Source: Ophiura sarsii
Taxonomy: Eukaryota; Echinodermata; Ophiuroidea; Amphilepidida; Ophiuridae
NCBI GenBank assembly: GCA_035610835.1
Contig: CM069459.1
Span: 28,229,570 to 28,293,569 of the forward strand
Direction: 5' to 3'
DNA: 64,000 bases
Shown: positions 1 to 10,800 of the stretch, in pieces
Layout of the letters: each line of letters starts with the position of its first letter
How positions within the stretch are numbered: the stretch's first letter is position 1
Made by a program: the position numbers and the translations under genes
The notes under the pieces: model-generated
The model's input: the letters and a program-made list of their open reading frames with translations, nothing else
Told to the model about the DNA's origin: nothing
Database searches by the model: none

Positions 1-35
1 GGCTCACAGGAGTCTCCCCCGCCTCCACTAGGTGA

Positions 36-1538
36 GATGAGCCTGATATTCTTCTATCAGAGGTCCAGGAAGCCATCAAGAAGTTAAAAAGTCAAAAGGC
101 ACCTGGTCTAGACGATATTCCAAGTGAGCTCCTGAAGCAAGCTGATGATTCTGTAGCAGTTATTATGCAAAAGCTGTGCAATACTGTGTGGAAGTCAAGA
201 GTATGGCCAGAGGATTGGAAGAGATCAGTTTTCCTAACACTTCCAAAGAAAGGGGATGCTAGCGAATGTAAAAATCATCGTACCATCGCTCTGATATCAC
301 ATGCAAGCAAAATCCTGCTGCACATCATGAACGAATGTCTTAGACCTCATCTTGAACGTGAACTTCCTGCTGAGCAAGCCGGTTTCCGGAAAGGCCGCGG
401 CACAAGAGATCAGATAGCCAATATACGTCACATAATGGAAAAATGTTTTGAATACCAGAGGTAGGTCTTCATGTGCTTCATAGACTATGCTAAAGCCTTT
501 GATTGTGTGAGGTATTCGGCATTGTGGACAGCACTGCAAGAAATGGGAATCCCTTACCACCTAGTCCACCTAATTCGCAATCTGTATGATGGTCAAGCTG
601 CCTGTGTTCGCACTGAGAAAGGAAATAGTGACTGGTTTGCTCTAGGTCAGGGAGTACGTCAAGGCTGCATACTTTCACCAGCACTCTTCAACCTTTATGC
701 AGAGTCTATAATGAGACGTGCATTGGATGATTGGCCAGAGGGGCTGTCAGTAGGTGGATACCAAATACACAATCTATGTTATGCCGATGACACCACCCTG
801 TTTGCAACAAATATGGAAGAGATGGCGGAACTCCTGAAGAAAGTCAAGGTGGAGAGTGAGCAGCTTGGCCTACGTCTAAATGTCAGCAAGACCAAGATCA
901 TGTCCATAGGCACAGATGGTGTTGGAGAGCCTCTCATAATTGATGGTAATGAGGTGGAATTGGTCTCAAAATTCAACTTTCTTGGATCCCTAATCACCAA
1001 AGAGGGTGGTTGCAGCCAAGAGATCAGACACCGTTTAGCAATGGCTAGATCAGCAATGATCAACCTAAGTAAGATCTGGGCTGACAGAGGAATAACCAGA
1101 GCAACAAAAACCAGGCTTGTCCAAGCCCTTGTATTTCCAATTTCCATGTATGCGTGTGAGACGTGGACCCTAACCAAAGCTGACAAAAACAGAATAGCTG
1201 CTTTCGAGATGTGGTGTTGGAGGCGTATGCTTCGTATCGTATGGACAATGAGAAGGACCAATGCCAGTATTATTGAAGAAATAGGAGTGTCTAAACGACT
1301 CCTTCATGCTATCAACACCCAAATGCTGAGCTACTTCGGCCACATCTCACGTCGCAAGGGTAATGAAGGGAAGCGCAAGAGAGGCAGACCTCGTTCCCGG
1401 TGGATTGACCAAATAAAATTGATTACCGGACACCCTCTCCGTGTTACTCCTTTGCTGAAAATCGTTATTTGTGGCGTAGTATCTGTAAGGTCACAAGCTG
1501 TCAGTCATGACAGGACCGAACCAACCTGTGAACATTAA
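36..1538 (+). pseudogene. Non-LTR retrotransposon (LINE) reverse transcriptase, 5'-truncated
   Basis: This is a reverse transcriptase that copies element RNA at a chromosomal nick. The frame is open from 36, with a TGA upstream at 33-35. In order it shows the N-terminal 'KKLKSQKAPGLDDIP' block, the 'FIDYAKAFD' metal-binding motif (about 477-503), 'GVRQGCILSP', and the catalytic 'YADDT' (about 780-794). A C-terminal 'ETWTLTKADKNRI' then 'GRPRSRWIDQI' tail follows. The endonuclease domain is missing, so the copy is 5'-truncated or cut by the window edge. One in-frame TAG at 462-464 interrupts the frame just before the FIDYAKAFD motif. After about 1440 a neighbouring frame reads more like the family tail, implying a one-base shift. 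The tail and RT motifs resemble RTE/BovB-type LINEs as I know them; the clade is tentative. Dead copy. Confidence 0.9.
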
Positions 1539-1749
1539 AGATGATATCTGAAGCAATTTAAATTAAATTGGCAAAGTCCATCCTCCAGCGCATTCCTTAT
1601 CCTTGCAGGTGGCCAAATTGTCCCACCGATTTAGTGGGCAAATTCGGCCACCAAGACAAAATGCGTAATAAATTCACTATTTTTCATGTTTGAAACCCAA
1701 AATAATTGTTCCAATGGAGTAAAAATCTGTTGGGGTAAGGTTTATGTTT
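1539..1749. other. LINE 3' flank, no gene seen
   Basis: AT-rich sequence between the LINE stop and the first TTAA MITE. It may hold the LINE 3' untranslated region. I see no coding or structural signal in it. Confidence 0.4.
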
Positions 1750-2098
1750 GATTTCCTGTTTGAATTATCAACTTGAAGTTTTCTATTCTACATGAAAGGT
1801 CATCCTTAAAAAAGTTGTGTTCCAAAGTTTGAGTTGCATAGCTCTAATGGTTCTTATTTTAGATGCACAAGATGCTGTGAACTGTACCCATTGAGTAGTA
1901 CACAAACTATATCGGTGGTTACCACCATTCGCGGTAATTCGACGTTATTTCATCGATTTCTCCGTAATTATACCGATTTAGGCCGTCAAATTTCAGTATG
2001 ATGATGAGAAAAATACGAGCTTTCATATGATATGAAAATCTCCGTATGTTTGAAATAATTCTGTGTTACGAAAATGTGATCGGGTCATCTACCTTTAA
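1750..2098 (-). mobile_element. TTAA-flanked MITE, family A copy 1 (one end degraded)
   Basis: This copy matches the elements at 12396-12748 and 46723-47086 in reverse orientation over about 330 bp. The right end reads TGATCGGGTCATCTACCT followed by TTAA (2095-2098). The left end has lost its terminal inverted repeat. TTAA targets are typical of piggyBac- and Kolobok-type elements; no transposase is encoded. Confidence 0.8.
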
Positions 2099-2960
2099 GG
2101 GACCGTTCATAAATACTTTGGTGGGGGGGGGCTGAATAATTTCATTTTTGGTATATCAAAACTTTTTTGACCCCCCTCTCGCCATGCCGCAAACTTTTTT
2201 GACCCCCCTCTCGCCATGCCACAAACTTTTTTGACCCCATGTATTACAGCCTGCACCTGAAACTTTCTTGTCCCCGTTCATTGTTATCAAGTTCAGAGAA
2301 CATAGATATGATATCTTTTATGGTTTTTTTTACCATGTATCATATTCTATTTTTGATGGACGCGTCACATCTAGGAGGGCAGGTTGTACAGGGTGTATCA
2401 AAAAAAATAGGACTGTTTTATGATGGTGTAATTTTTATTATAATCATTGGACCATGACCAATTTAGTCTCAATGTAAAGCCCAATTAATTATTATGATAT
2501 CCTGAAAATATGAGATCAATCTGATGAATAATAAGAAAACTAGCGTACTTTGTGTAAACCATGTCATTTACTGGTTTGTACAATGGGAATTCACACAGTA
2601 ACAGTTGAGTATTACATGATGAAAGTGCTTGATGTGTAACTCAATAAACCATCCACAGTGGGTTTGAGAACTGTTTAACATTTTTTCTTAAATTTGCACA
2701 GAATATGCATACATCTGTTTGCGGATTTTTTTAGCCAGTATTGATTTGTGCCAGAATTACATGGATTACCAAACTAAACTTTGCTATTGACTGATAGATT
2801 ATTTACTATGTTGACAATTATTATAACGTATTGAAACGTAAACCATGTTATTTACTGGTCTTATACAGTCATGTAGATCCCATTGTACAAACCAGTAAAT
2901 GACATGGTTCACGCAAATTATCCAGCCCCCCCACCAGAGTATTTATGAACGCTCCCTAAG
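2099..2960. mobile_element. Non-autonomous DNA transposon with about 35-bp terminal inverted repeats
   Basis: The left end GGGACCGTTCATAAATACT, followed by TTGGTGGGGGGGG, is matched inverted at the right end (about 2922-2960, GGGAGCGTTCATAAATACT in reverse complement). It abuts the TTAA of the preceding MITE. Inside are roughly 33-bp repeats of 'CAAACTTTTTTGACCCC' (2155-2236). A subterminal inverted pair of about 35 bp (2555-2590 with 2877-2913) is built on CCATGTCATTTACTGGTTTG. No transposase is visible. The superfamily is unassigned. Confidence 0.75.
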
Positions 2961-3233
2961 CAAATTCTGATACTTGTTGAAGAAATGAAGAACATTTTGT
3001 GATTTTGGGTTTGAGACTGAGAGGCTTGATATCTCCCAGCACTATATCTGGGTGGATCCACTAGCCTAAATGAGTAGTAGTACTTTTGGCCAATGAAATA
3101 CAAGGAGTGTGTCAGAGACATCCATTCAGCATCAAGCAACAGTTTTGTCTATTGTAAAAAAGTTTTTGTAGTGATGGGCTGCGCAACGATACCATGTGAT
3201 TTTTGTAATAGGGGGGTTTGGTGTGAGGTGGGG
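2961..3233. other. Intergenic, no gene seen
   Basis: Short single-copy-looking sequence that becomes G-rich from about 3205. No support for a gene. Confidence 0.4.
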
Positions 3234-3423
3234 TATAGGGCGATTGCACAGTAGGTCATTAGTTCAAACTGTCCTCCAGAACAACGCATGCATGTATGGA
3301 GTACAATACTAATCACTTTGATCAATATCAGTAAACAGGTGATTGGTATTATAATTGTACTACATGCATGAGTTGTTCTGGAGGACAGTTTGAACTAACG
3401 ACCCTTCGTGCAATCGCCCTATA
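3234..3423. mobile_element. Foldback MITE, 190 bp
   Basis: TATAGGGCGATTGCAC at 3234 is mirrored by the reverse complement ending at 3423. The arms pair over about 75 bp, sharing GTTCAAACTGTCCTCCAGAA, around a short AT-rich loop. It sits at the border of a G-rich minisatellite. The ends suggest a TA or TATA target. Confidence 0.85.
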
Positions 3424-4345
3424 GGGAGGGTGTTTGTGATTGGGAAGGGGTTAGTGATGGGGATGGTATTTGTGGTTGGGAGGGGGTTAGTGATGGGGAG
3501 GGGGTTTATGGTTGGTGAGGGGGGTTAGTGGTTGGGAGGGTTTGTGGTGGAGGGCAGGGGTTTGTGATGGGGATGGGATGGCCCTGGGGAGAGGATTTGT
3601 GGTGGGGAAGGGGTGATGGTGGTGACGCATGGATTCATGGGGTGGGGAGAGTTGGCCTAGGGGTGGGGTGGGATGGTGTTTGTGGTGGGTAAGGTGTTTT
3701 GTGGTGGGGGAGGTAGGTGTTTTGTGGTGGGGGAGGTAGGTGTTTTGTGGTGGGGGAGGTAGGTGTTTTGTGGTGGGGGAGTGGTTTGTGGTGGGGTTGG
3801 GAAGGGGATGGGGGTTTAGAGTGGGTGATTGTGATGGGGAGGGGGTTGTGGTGGTGTGGATGCATGGGGTGGGGAGGGTAGGCCGTGGGGTGGGGGTGGA
3901 GAGGGTAGGCTGTGCGATGGGGTGGGGAGGGTGTTTGTGGTGGGAGAGGGGGGAGGGGTTTTGTGAATGGGAGGGGAGGGGTTTGTGGTCGGGATGGGAA
4001 AGGGAGGGTGTTTGTGGTGGGGATGGGAAGAGGAGGGGGATTATGGTGGGGAATGGAAGGGGAGGGGATTATGGTGGGGATGGGAAGGGGAGGGGGATTA
4101 TGGTGGGGATGGGAAGGGGAGGGGGGTTTGTGATGGGGATGGGAAGGGGGAGGGAGTGGGGATTGTGATGGTAAAGGGGTTGTGGTTGCATGGGGGTGGG
4201 GTGGGGAGGAGATTTGTGGAGGGGAGGTTGTAGGGGTGGTTTGGATGTGGAGGGGGCATTGTGGGAAGGCGGAGTAGGTTTGTGGTTGGGTTTGTGGTGG
4301 GATGGGGGTGGGAGGGGTTTGTGGTGGGGGACGTGATTGGTGTGT
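3424..4345. repeat. G-rich minisatellite (GGGGATGGGAAGGGGAGG-like units)
   Basis: About 0.9 kb of degenerate tandem G-runs separated by GT, GAT and AA, with local subarrays. One is a 22-bp unit of the form GGTGGGGGAGGTAGGTGTTTTGT near 3700-3780; another repeats GGTGGGGATGGGAAGGGGAGG near 4015-4130. Open frames on both strands here, including a 254-codon Pro/His/Thr-rich one on the minus strand, follow from the composition and are not taken as genes. Runs of four or more G-tracts could form G-quadruplexes. Confidence 0.9.
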
Positions 4346-4845
4346 GCTTGGGTGAAGTTTTTTTGGCCAAACATTAATGACATTTAATCTATTTTCCAAT
4401 AAAACAAAATATGGATCCCCTCCAAGAGTTAGGGTTGGTCTGTCAGATTTTTTTTCACATTAAATTAAAACGATTTCTTAAATTCACTTTAAAATAAGAT
4501 GTGAATGGGGATATTTGAACATAAATCACTTCATGACAGTTTCAAAATATGTTAGTGTATTTCTGGAGAGCAGAAGTCTTGGAGAGCAGAAGTCTTGGAG
4601 ACTGGAAGGGAAAAAACCTAAACCTTTTCTGGAATTTCAAAAAATTAGGTCGGTAAAATCAGTATTCATTTGCACTAGTAAAAGCAAAAACTTTTGTTGT
4701 CAGTTTCAAAATTAGGTTCTGTCGTAACTAGGACAATCAAACCATTTCTTTTGTCCTTATGTCTGGGATTGAATTAAATACATTCAATTGTTTGTGCTTC
4801 TATATAATTAAACATCTTGAATAATATTTAAATATTATATTAATA
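4346..4845. other. AT-rich intergenic, no gene seen
   Basis: Low-complexity AT-rich DNA. A segment near 4375-4410 resembles the repeated 'AATGACTGAAA...CTAGTAAAAC' segments at about 5337 and 5528. Confidence 0.5.
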
Positions 4846-5114
4846 AGGCCAAATTAAAATAATTGTTTGTCTCAAAGCTCCCGCGCGCGTTCGTTTATTG
4901 GTGCGCATTAGAAAAACAAAAATCTGAAAAAACCTTTTTTTTTCTTTCTTTTTTAAAAAAGAAAGATCATCTTAAATACAAAAATTCACTTTTACAAGGA
5001 TTTCAATATTTTATATTTAAAAAAAAAAAAAAAAACTTGAAAAAAACCCGCATTCCGCATTAGTTTTACAACAGGAGAGGAGCTTTGAGACAAACAATTA
5101 ATTTAATTTGGCCT
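4846..5114. mobile_element. MITE with about 40-bp terminal inverted repeats
   Basis: The left arm starts AGGCCAAATTAAAATAATTG and continues TTTGTCTCAAAGCTCC. It is matched inverted by the sequence ending GGCCT at 5114. The interior is an A/T-tract-rich region with short self-complementary stretches. Non-coding. Confidence 0.8.
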
Positions 5115-5598
5115 AACTATTTATAAATATCAAATTAAATATTTGAATACCAAATCAAATTCTTCATGTTATCCATTTTTAATATAACAAACAGTCAAAA
5201 TTGTGACTACATGGGATGAATGAGATTGTATTTGGTATCCTCATCATTAAACAAGGTGAGTTTTGCTATGTCAATATCCTACAATTATCACTTCAATCAA
5301 ATCTTGAAAAAAAATCAAAAATGATTGATTTGTGGTGGCAAAATGACTGAAATTTAATTTATTTTCCATTCTAGTAAAACAAATTATTTTTTAGAAGTTT
5401 CACAAAATATTTAGGTATTAGTAAAGCTATCAGCATTAATAAGGGTAGAGGATTCCCTGTTTGTTAATGTAATAGTGCACTTTCAATGAAAGCTTGAAAA
5501 TGAAATTTCAAAAATAGTTTTTGCCAAAAATGACTGAAACTGCATCTTTTTCTAGTAAAACGTAACCATGAATTGTTTAGATTTAGGGCTTAGGTCAC
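5115..5598. repeat. AT-rich region with two diverged direct copies
   Basis: About 190 bp apart, two segments read 'CTTGAAAA...TCAAAAAT...AAAATGACTGAAA...TTCTAGTAAAAC' (about 5300-5385 and 5490-5565). They look like an old tandem duplication. No gene is supported. Confidence 0.5.
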
Positions 5599-5950
5599 AC
5601 CAAAAAAAATTATATTGGCGTAACATGCCATTAAAAATTAGGGTAGGGCGGAAGGGATTTTTTAAATTTCTTTTGATTTGTATATATTTATATAGGCCTA
5701 CTATAAAATAAATTAATAAATTTGATCTGACAAGAGTCAAATAAATCACAAAATATAATTTGGTCGTTTGCAATCATCAGATTTGCTGTGTACTGTATTC
5801 CTTTTTTTGATGAGGAATACCAAAGATCATTTTTTTATTTATTTTTTGTTGTTTGATTTTTTTGTTCTTCTGCAAAAAATAAAATCAGGGTCAGGGGGTA
5901 AATTAGTGTCAGGCGGGTTACTCCAATACAAGGATTTTTCTTTTTATCCT
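5599..5950. mobile_element. MITE of the 'GATTGGNGTAAC' family
   Basis: A left end with ATTGGCGTAAC, then TAGGGTAGGGCGG, is mirrored by GTTACTCCAATACAAGG near 5920-5935. The same ends occur in the better-preserved element at 19136-19396. Non-coding. Confidence 0.55.
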
Positions 5951-6331
5951 TATTATGGAAATTTTGTTTTAAAATGACCATTCCCTTATTTCTGATTACC
6001 TCACAAATTATTATAAATTGCTCCATTTATTTTGTATGAATATTATTATGGCACCCTGTATATTTGTATTTACTCTGCATAATTTAGTTATCACCCTATA
6101 TGATTCAAGCCCTTAGATGTCTCACCTGTTTTTAAATAGCACTCCAAATATTCCTTTATTACAAACCTTTTGTTATGTTCAACGAGGAGTGTTATTCTTG
6201 TGTTGGGGATTAGGAGTCACATACTTTGTGTTAGTGTTTGTGTGATGTTGGTGTATGCAAGTCCATGGTGTATGAGTGGATCAGGAAAGGTGAGAAGCTT
6301 CCTGAGTGGATGAATATATAGTGCTAGGTGT

Positions 6332-6541
6332 CAGTGTTGCCAACACCGCGGTTTGGGCGCGCTATTGGGCTACTTTTGACCCCTGCGCCGCGGGCAAAAA
6401 AATGTGTGCCGCGGTTTGGGAAAAGTCAAGCTACAATGTATTTTCTATGGGCAAACAAAAATTGGGCTACTTTTTGTCGTGGGCCGCGGTTTAGAGGACA
6501 CTTGGACCGCGGTTTGGGACTAATCTCAGTTGGCAACACTG
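6332..6541. mobile_element. 210-bp MITE with 9-bp direct flanking repeats
   Basis: The ends CAGTGTTGCCAAC and GTTGGCAACACTG are perfect inverted repeats. They are flanked on both sides by GCTAGGTGT (6323-6331 and 6542-6550). The interior repeats CCGCGGTTTGGG and 'TTGGGCTACTTTT'. CAG-type ends suggest hAT, which makes 8-bp duplications; the visible match is 9 bp, so Mutator-like origin is possible. Confidence 0.9.
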
Positions 6542-6639
6542 GCTAGGTGTACATCATCACAATGAAAAACCTGAGACAAGTAGGTACACTTGTGAGACAA
6601 GTAGGTACACTTGTCTCAGGTAGAAACATGCTCTAGCTT

Positions 6640-7110
6640 GGTGAAAGTAGTAAATCTCTGGAGGAATTCTACAAATCTAGCATCAGACCCCATGTAGACT
6701 ACTGTATCCAAGTATGGAGACCACATCTTTCAAAGGACATAAAACTGCTAGAGGGAGTTCAACGATAGACATCAAAATAATTCCAGAACTAAAACCAATT
6801 CTATATGAAGAAAGACTGAAGCAACTAAACCTCATGACCATGAAGACAGAACAAGGAGAACAAGTATACTGAATCTTCAATGGCATCAACAGCATCAACC
6901 CATTATATCTATTCCAACTACAGTAGCTGAAAATACAACAATCAGAGGCCATTCATCCAAGCTCCGAAAACAACATATTATGACTCTATATGAGGGTAGA
7001 CGCCAGAAAAAACACTTTCAGCCAAAGAGTCATCCAAGACTGGAACAACCTGCCTGCATCAGCTGTAAGCGCACCCACAATAAACACCTTCAAATCAAAT
7101 ATGAAGTCAC
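6640..7110 (+). pseudogene. CR1/L2-like LINE, C-terminal end of ORF2
   Basis: Across several frame changes the conserved tail of a CR1/L2/Rex-group reverse transcriptase can be read. Blocks are 'SIRPHVDYCIQVWRPH', 'IIPELKPILYEERLKQLNL', and near the end 'SQRVIQDWNNLPASAVSAP'. Known family tails run LYxSLVRPHLEYxxxVW, LxYEERLxxLxL and FxxRVxxxWNxLP in this order. Frameshifts (near 6765 and 7005) and stops make it dead. It lies 5' of the OTUD3 gene on the same strand. Confidence 0.8.
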
Positions 7111-7515
7111 ATTTGGATTACTAAGGGTGAATATCCGATTACCCTTGCCACATTACAAGTTTCAACTTATAATCTATGGTTTGCGACCAAGATAAATCAT
7201 ATCAAGGGCTCGGAAACAAAAGGCCTTATCTCCATTTTGACCATTTTGAGAAAAAGACTATTGAAGATTTTTAAACACATTGGGGAGATGGAGATGATGC
7301 CTTGTGATACTGGCTATAACTTTGAAAGGGTTGTGTTATGGAGATAAGGCTGTGTGGTACTTGAAAGAGAATTTCTTTTTGAAAATTTTGTTACCAAAAT
7401 CTCATTTTTGAAAAAAATAGAGAATGAGGCCTTGTGGTTCTGAGCCCTCGATATATCAAGTCAAATTTGGGTTACTAAGGGTGAATAGCCCCCTCACCTT
7501 GCCACACTACAACTT
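7088..7515 (+). repeat. Duplicated LINE 3' tail flanking a 290-bp insert
   Basis: A segment of about 65 bp (7092-7160, containing TTACTAAGGGTGAATA) recurs at 7451-7512. Between them is unrecognised DNA with the mirrored words 'GGCTCGGAAACAAAAGGCC' and 'GAGGCCTTGTGGTTCTGAGCC' near its ends, so a small MITE may have inserted and copied its flank. Confidence 0.5.
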
Positions 7516-7609
7516 AATAAGGCTAAGATGGAAGAGTGTATGTATGGTAAGTTCAAATCTATCAACTTTCTGTTACTTTATCTCCAGGCTGAACCAACTC
7601 AATGCCACA

Positions 7610-7821
7610 ATGGGTAAACCAAACAGAGGTGGAAAGGGAAAGCAGAGCAAGACACAGCGACTGGACACACAGGAGAGAAAACGAGACGAGAGGGTGGTAA
7701 GAAACGCGCATCGGAAAAAGAAGAAAGATGAATCATACCTGGCAGACGATGAGAATTTTGCTGGTTTTACGACGCAGCTCCAAACGATGGGCCTAGAACT
7801 ACGAGATATCCCAGGAGATGG
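7610..7821 (+). CDS. OTUD3: OTUD3 coding exon 1
   Basis: Codes for the basic N-terminus and the start of the OTU fold ([19 protein letters not shown]). It ends in phase 2 inside the Gly codon of the DGNC motif, before donor GTAAGA. An acceptor-like tract ending at 7587 suggests an upstream non-coding exon outside the part I can define. Confidence 0.93.
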
Positions 7822-10800
7822 GTAAGAGTCAGGGGGTCTTCCATTTGGGGGTTAGGGGGGGGGGGGGGGGGGGGTGTACCACCATCCTGCCTCGCGTAAC
7901 AGCCCCTCCCACTGACATTGCAATGTGCATTACACTCCACCAATCATTTTAAAATGTAATTAGACCATCAGACCCAGTTGATCAAATACTTCATGTGGGC
8001 TCTAGAAATTAGACAAATCAATTTTGAGATTTTCATGAAATTTTGAAATGTTAAGGCGAATATTTAGTACCCTACCACTGCATGTCTTCACTGAGGCTTT
8101 TAATAATAAGAAGGACCCATACACTTACAAACAGTGAAGAACAAGAATGGTAGTTAGGGTATTCTAAATCTGATTAATGTATGTGCATTTCAAAAGATGG
8201 AAATAAACCTTTATCCACACCATGACTGTTAGTATTGATCCACTCGAAGTGTCTATTCACTGCCCATTACCACCTATTGAAGGAGGGGATTATAAATGCT
8301 AGCATGGTCACGAAATTGATTATTTTGCTCTGAGGTCAAGTTTGATTGACCTTTTTTCACTAATTTTAAATTTGAACAATATTTATTGAATATTTGTAAC
8401 TATTTTGATCGTCTTTATAATGTGTTTCATATGAATTAGATATGCACTTAAATTATAGTGTTTTGCTTTATTCTTGTACAAATTATGAAAATTGTTTTGT
8501 TGTGATTTAAATTGGAAAGTAATGAATACTGGTGTACGAGCCTAGTAGATGAAGTGCTAATGAAGGTTCACAGTGTGTACGCTCCGCCCTTCATTGAACG
8601 AAGATTAAATCAGCTTCCTTCGATGAACCTCGGGAGGTTCTTTCAACAAAGATAAATGTTAATCCAATGAAGCAAATGTGAAATGTGTACGCTCACTTCA
8701 TCGAATGAAGGGAGTTATGCGGAAAGAATGACATACAGGGAGTCAGTTTCCGGCAACCAACCTTAATTCGATTTTGGTACTATTTTACAAGGTGTACTTT
8801 TTGTTGTTTATGGTTAGTTGTAATGTGTACACTCTATTAATTAACTAATGAAGATCAATTATGACCTGCTCCCACAAAATCGGAGTAAAGTAGTGGCGAA
8901 GATGTTGCTGAATTGAGGCAGCATGGCATATTATTGATTTGCCGTTTAAATTGTTCTTGGTATGGACGCATGGTCCTTTCTATTATAGGGGAATTGTAAA
9001 ATAGCAGTATGTACAAACTGTTATTTTAAGAGTATTGCCAGCCATGCCAAGCTATTTATTTTATAATCCTGCCAAAATAAAAGAGCTTGGTCCATACCAA
9101 TAAATGGCAAAAGTCAATAACATGCTATCCTAGCTCAATTCAGCAACATCTTTGCCACAACTTTACGCCGATTTTGTGGGAGCAGGTCACAATTAATCTT
9201 CATTGAATGAGACAATTTTGCAGTGTGTACGGTGTCTTATACCAACTAGTTATAGTGTGCATTAGCCGATGTTATAATCCATATGTTGTATTTGACTATT
9301 TCCCATCCTGCAGCAATTGTCTTTTCCGTGCCCTTGGTGACCAGATGGAAGGGCATTGTCGTAATCACCTTGAATGGCGGCACAGAGCGGCAGAGTATAT
9401 GAAGGATAATCGGGAAGACTTTGAGCCGTTTGTAGAGGATGATGTACCATTTGATAGATACAGTAAGATCACTTTTACATCATAACCACATTTTGATAAT
9501 TCTATAACAGATAGATATGCACGGAAGGGGGAGGGATGGGTTTGTTGAAGATTATGTGATACAGTTAGATCAGGCCAAATTTTTTTGGTAATGTTGTCCT
9601 CGACTGCCCGCTAGTCAGATTTAAGGCTGCTCCAATTTTTTTCTCCTGATTTTTTCCAGATTTTTTTAAAACAGTTTAAATGGCATTGAATATTAAATTA
9701 AGTGTTTATAACGTATGCGTGCGACTCTTAGAGTGATTACAACTTCTTGTTGGCTGAACTTTGAGCTTCCGCTGGTACATGTATAAGAAAATTAAATTAA
9801 AAAAAATCCGCCCGCCCGTTCTCCTCTCTGAAAGCTGTGGAGGACAACATTACTTTTTTTTTGCCTCACTATAATACATCATAACCACATTTTGATCTAT
9901 AGAACTATAAGAGGGAGGGAGAGGGGCAGGGGATGGTTTGTAAAAGACTACATTCTATTTGATCGATACAGTAAGTCACTATATGTGCATACCCACATTT
10001 TGATGTATAGAAAGTATTAGAGATACTACCCTGGAGAGCGGGAGGGAGTTTGGGCAGCAGATGGTGTGTAGAAAATTACGTTCCATTTGATCAGAGTAAG
10101 TCACTATTAGTATTAAATACCCACATTTTGATATATATAGAACTATGTATGTGGTGTGTGGCATATGCGGCTATGCCCCCTCCATCCCTGGTACAGACCT
10201 ACGTGGTGCCCGTGGCATATGCCCCCTCCCCAGCCAACCCTGGTACAGACTTACGTGGTGCCCTTGGCATATGCCCCTCCCCAATCAACCCCTCATGCAC
10301 CATTTACCAGACCTATGTGGTGCCCTTGGCATGCCCCCTCTCCAATCAACCCCACATGCACCATTTACCAGACCTATGTGGCACCCTTGGCATATGCCCC
10401 CTCCCCAATCAACCCCTCGTACACCATTTACCAGACCTATGTGGTGCCCATGGCATATGCCCCCTCCCAATCAACCCCTCATGCACCATTTACCAGACCT
10501 ATGTGGTGCCCTTGGCATATGTCCCCTCCCCAATCAACCCCTCATGCACCATTTACCAGACCTATGTGGTGCCCATGGCATATGCCCCTCCCCAATCAAC
10601 CCCTCATGCACCATTTACCAGACCTATGTGGTGCCCTTGGCATATGCCCCCTCCCCAATCAACCCCTCATGCACCATTTACCAGACCTATGTGGTGCCAA
10701 TGGCATATGCCCCCTCCCCAATCAACCCCTCATGCACCATTTACCAGAACTATGTGGTGCCCATGGCATATGCCCCCTCCCCAATCAACCCCTCATGCAC

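Noticed and set aside
3635..4399. 254-codon Pro/His/Thr-rich minus-strand frame and plus-strand Gly-rich frames
   Set aside because: They follow directly from the G-rich minisatellite; no splice sites, start context or non-repetitive part.
7424..7609. Upstream extension of the OTUD3 frame
   Set aside because: It is LINE-tail sequence ('YQVKFGLLRVNSPLTLPHY'), interrupted by a likely 5'UTR acceptor at 7586-7587; the ATG at 7610 fits the family length.
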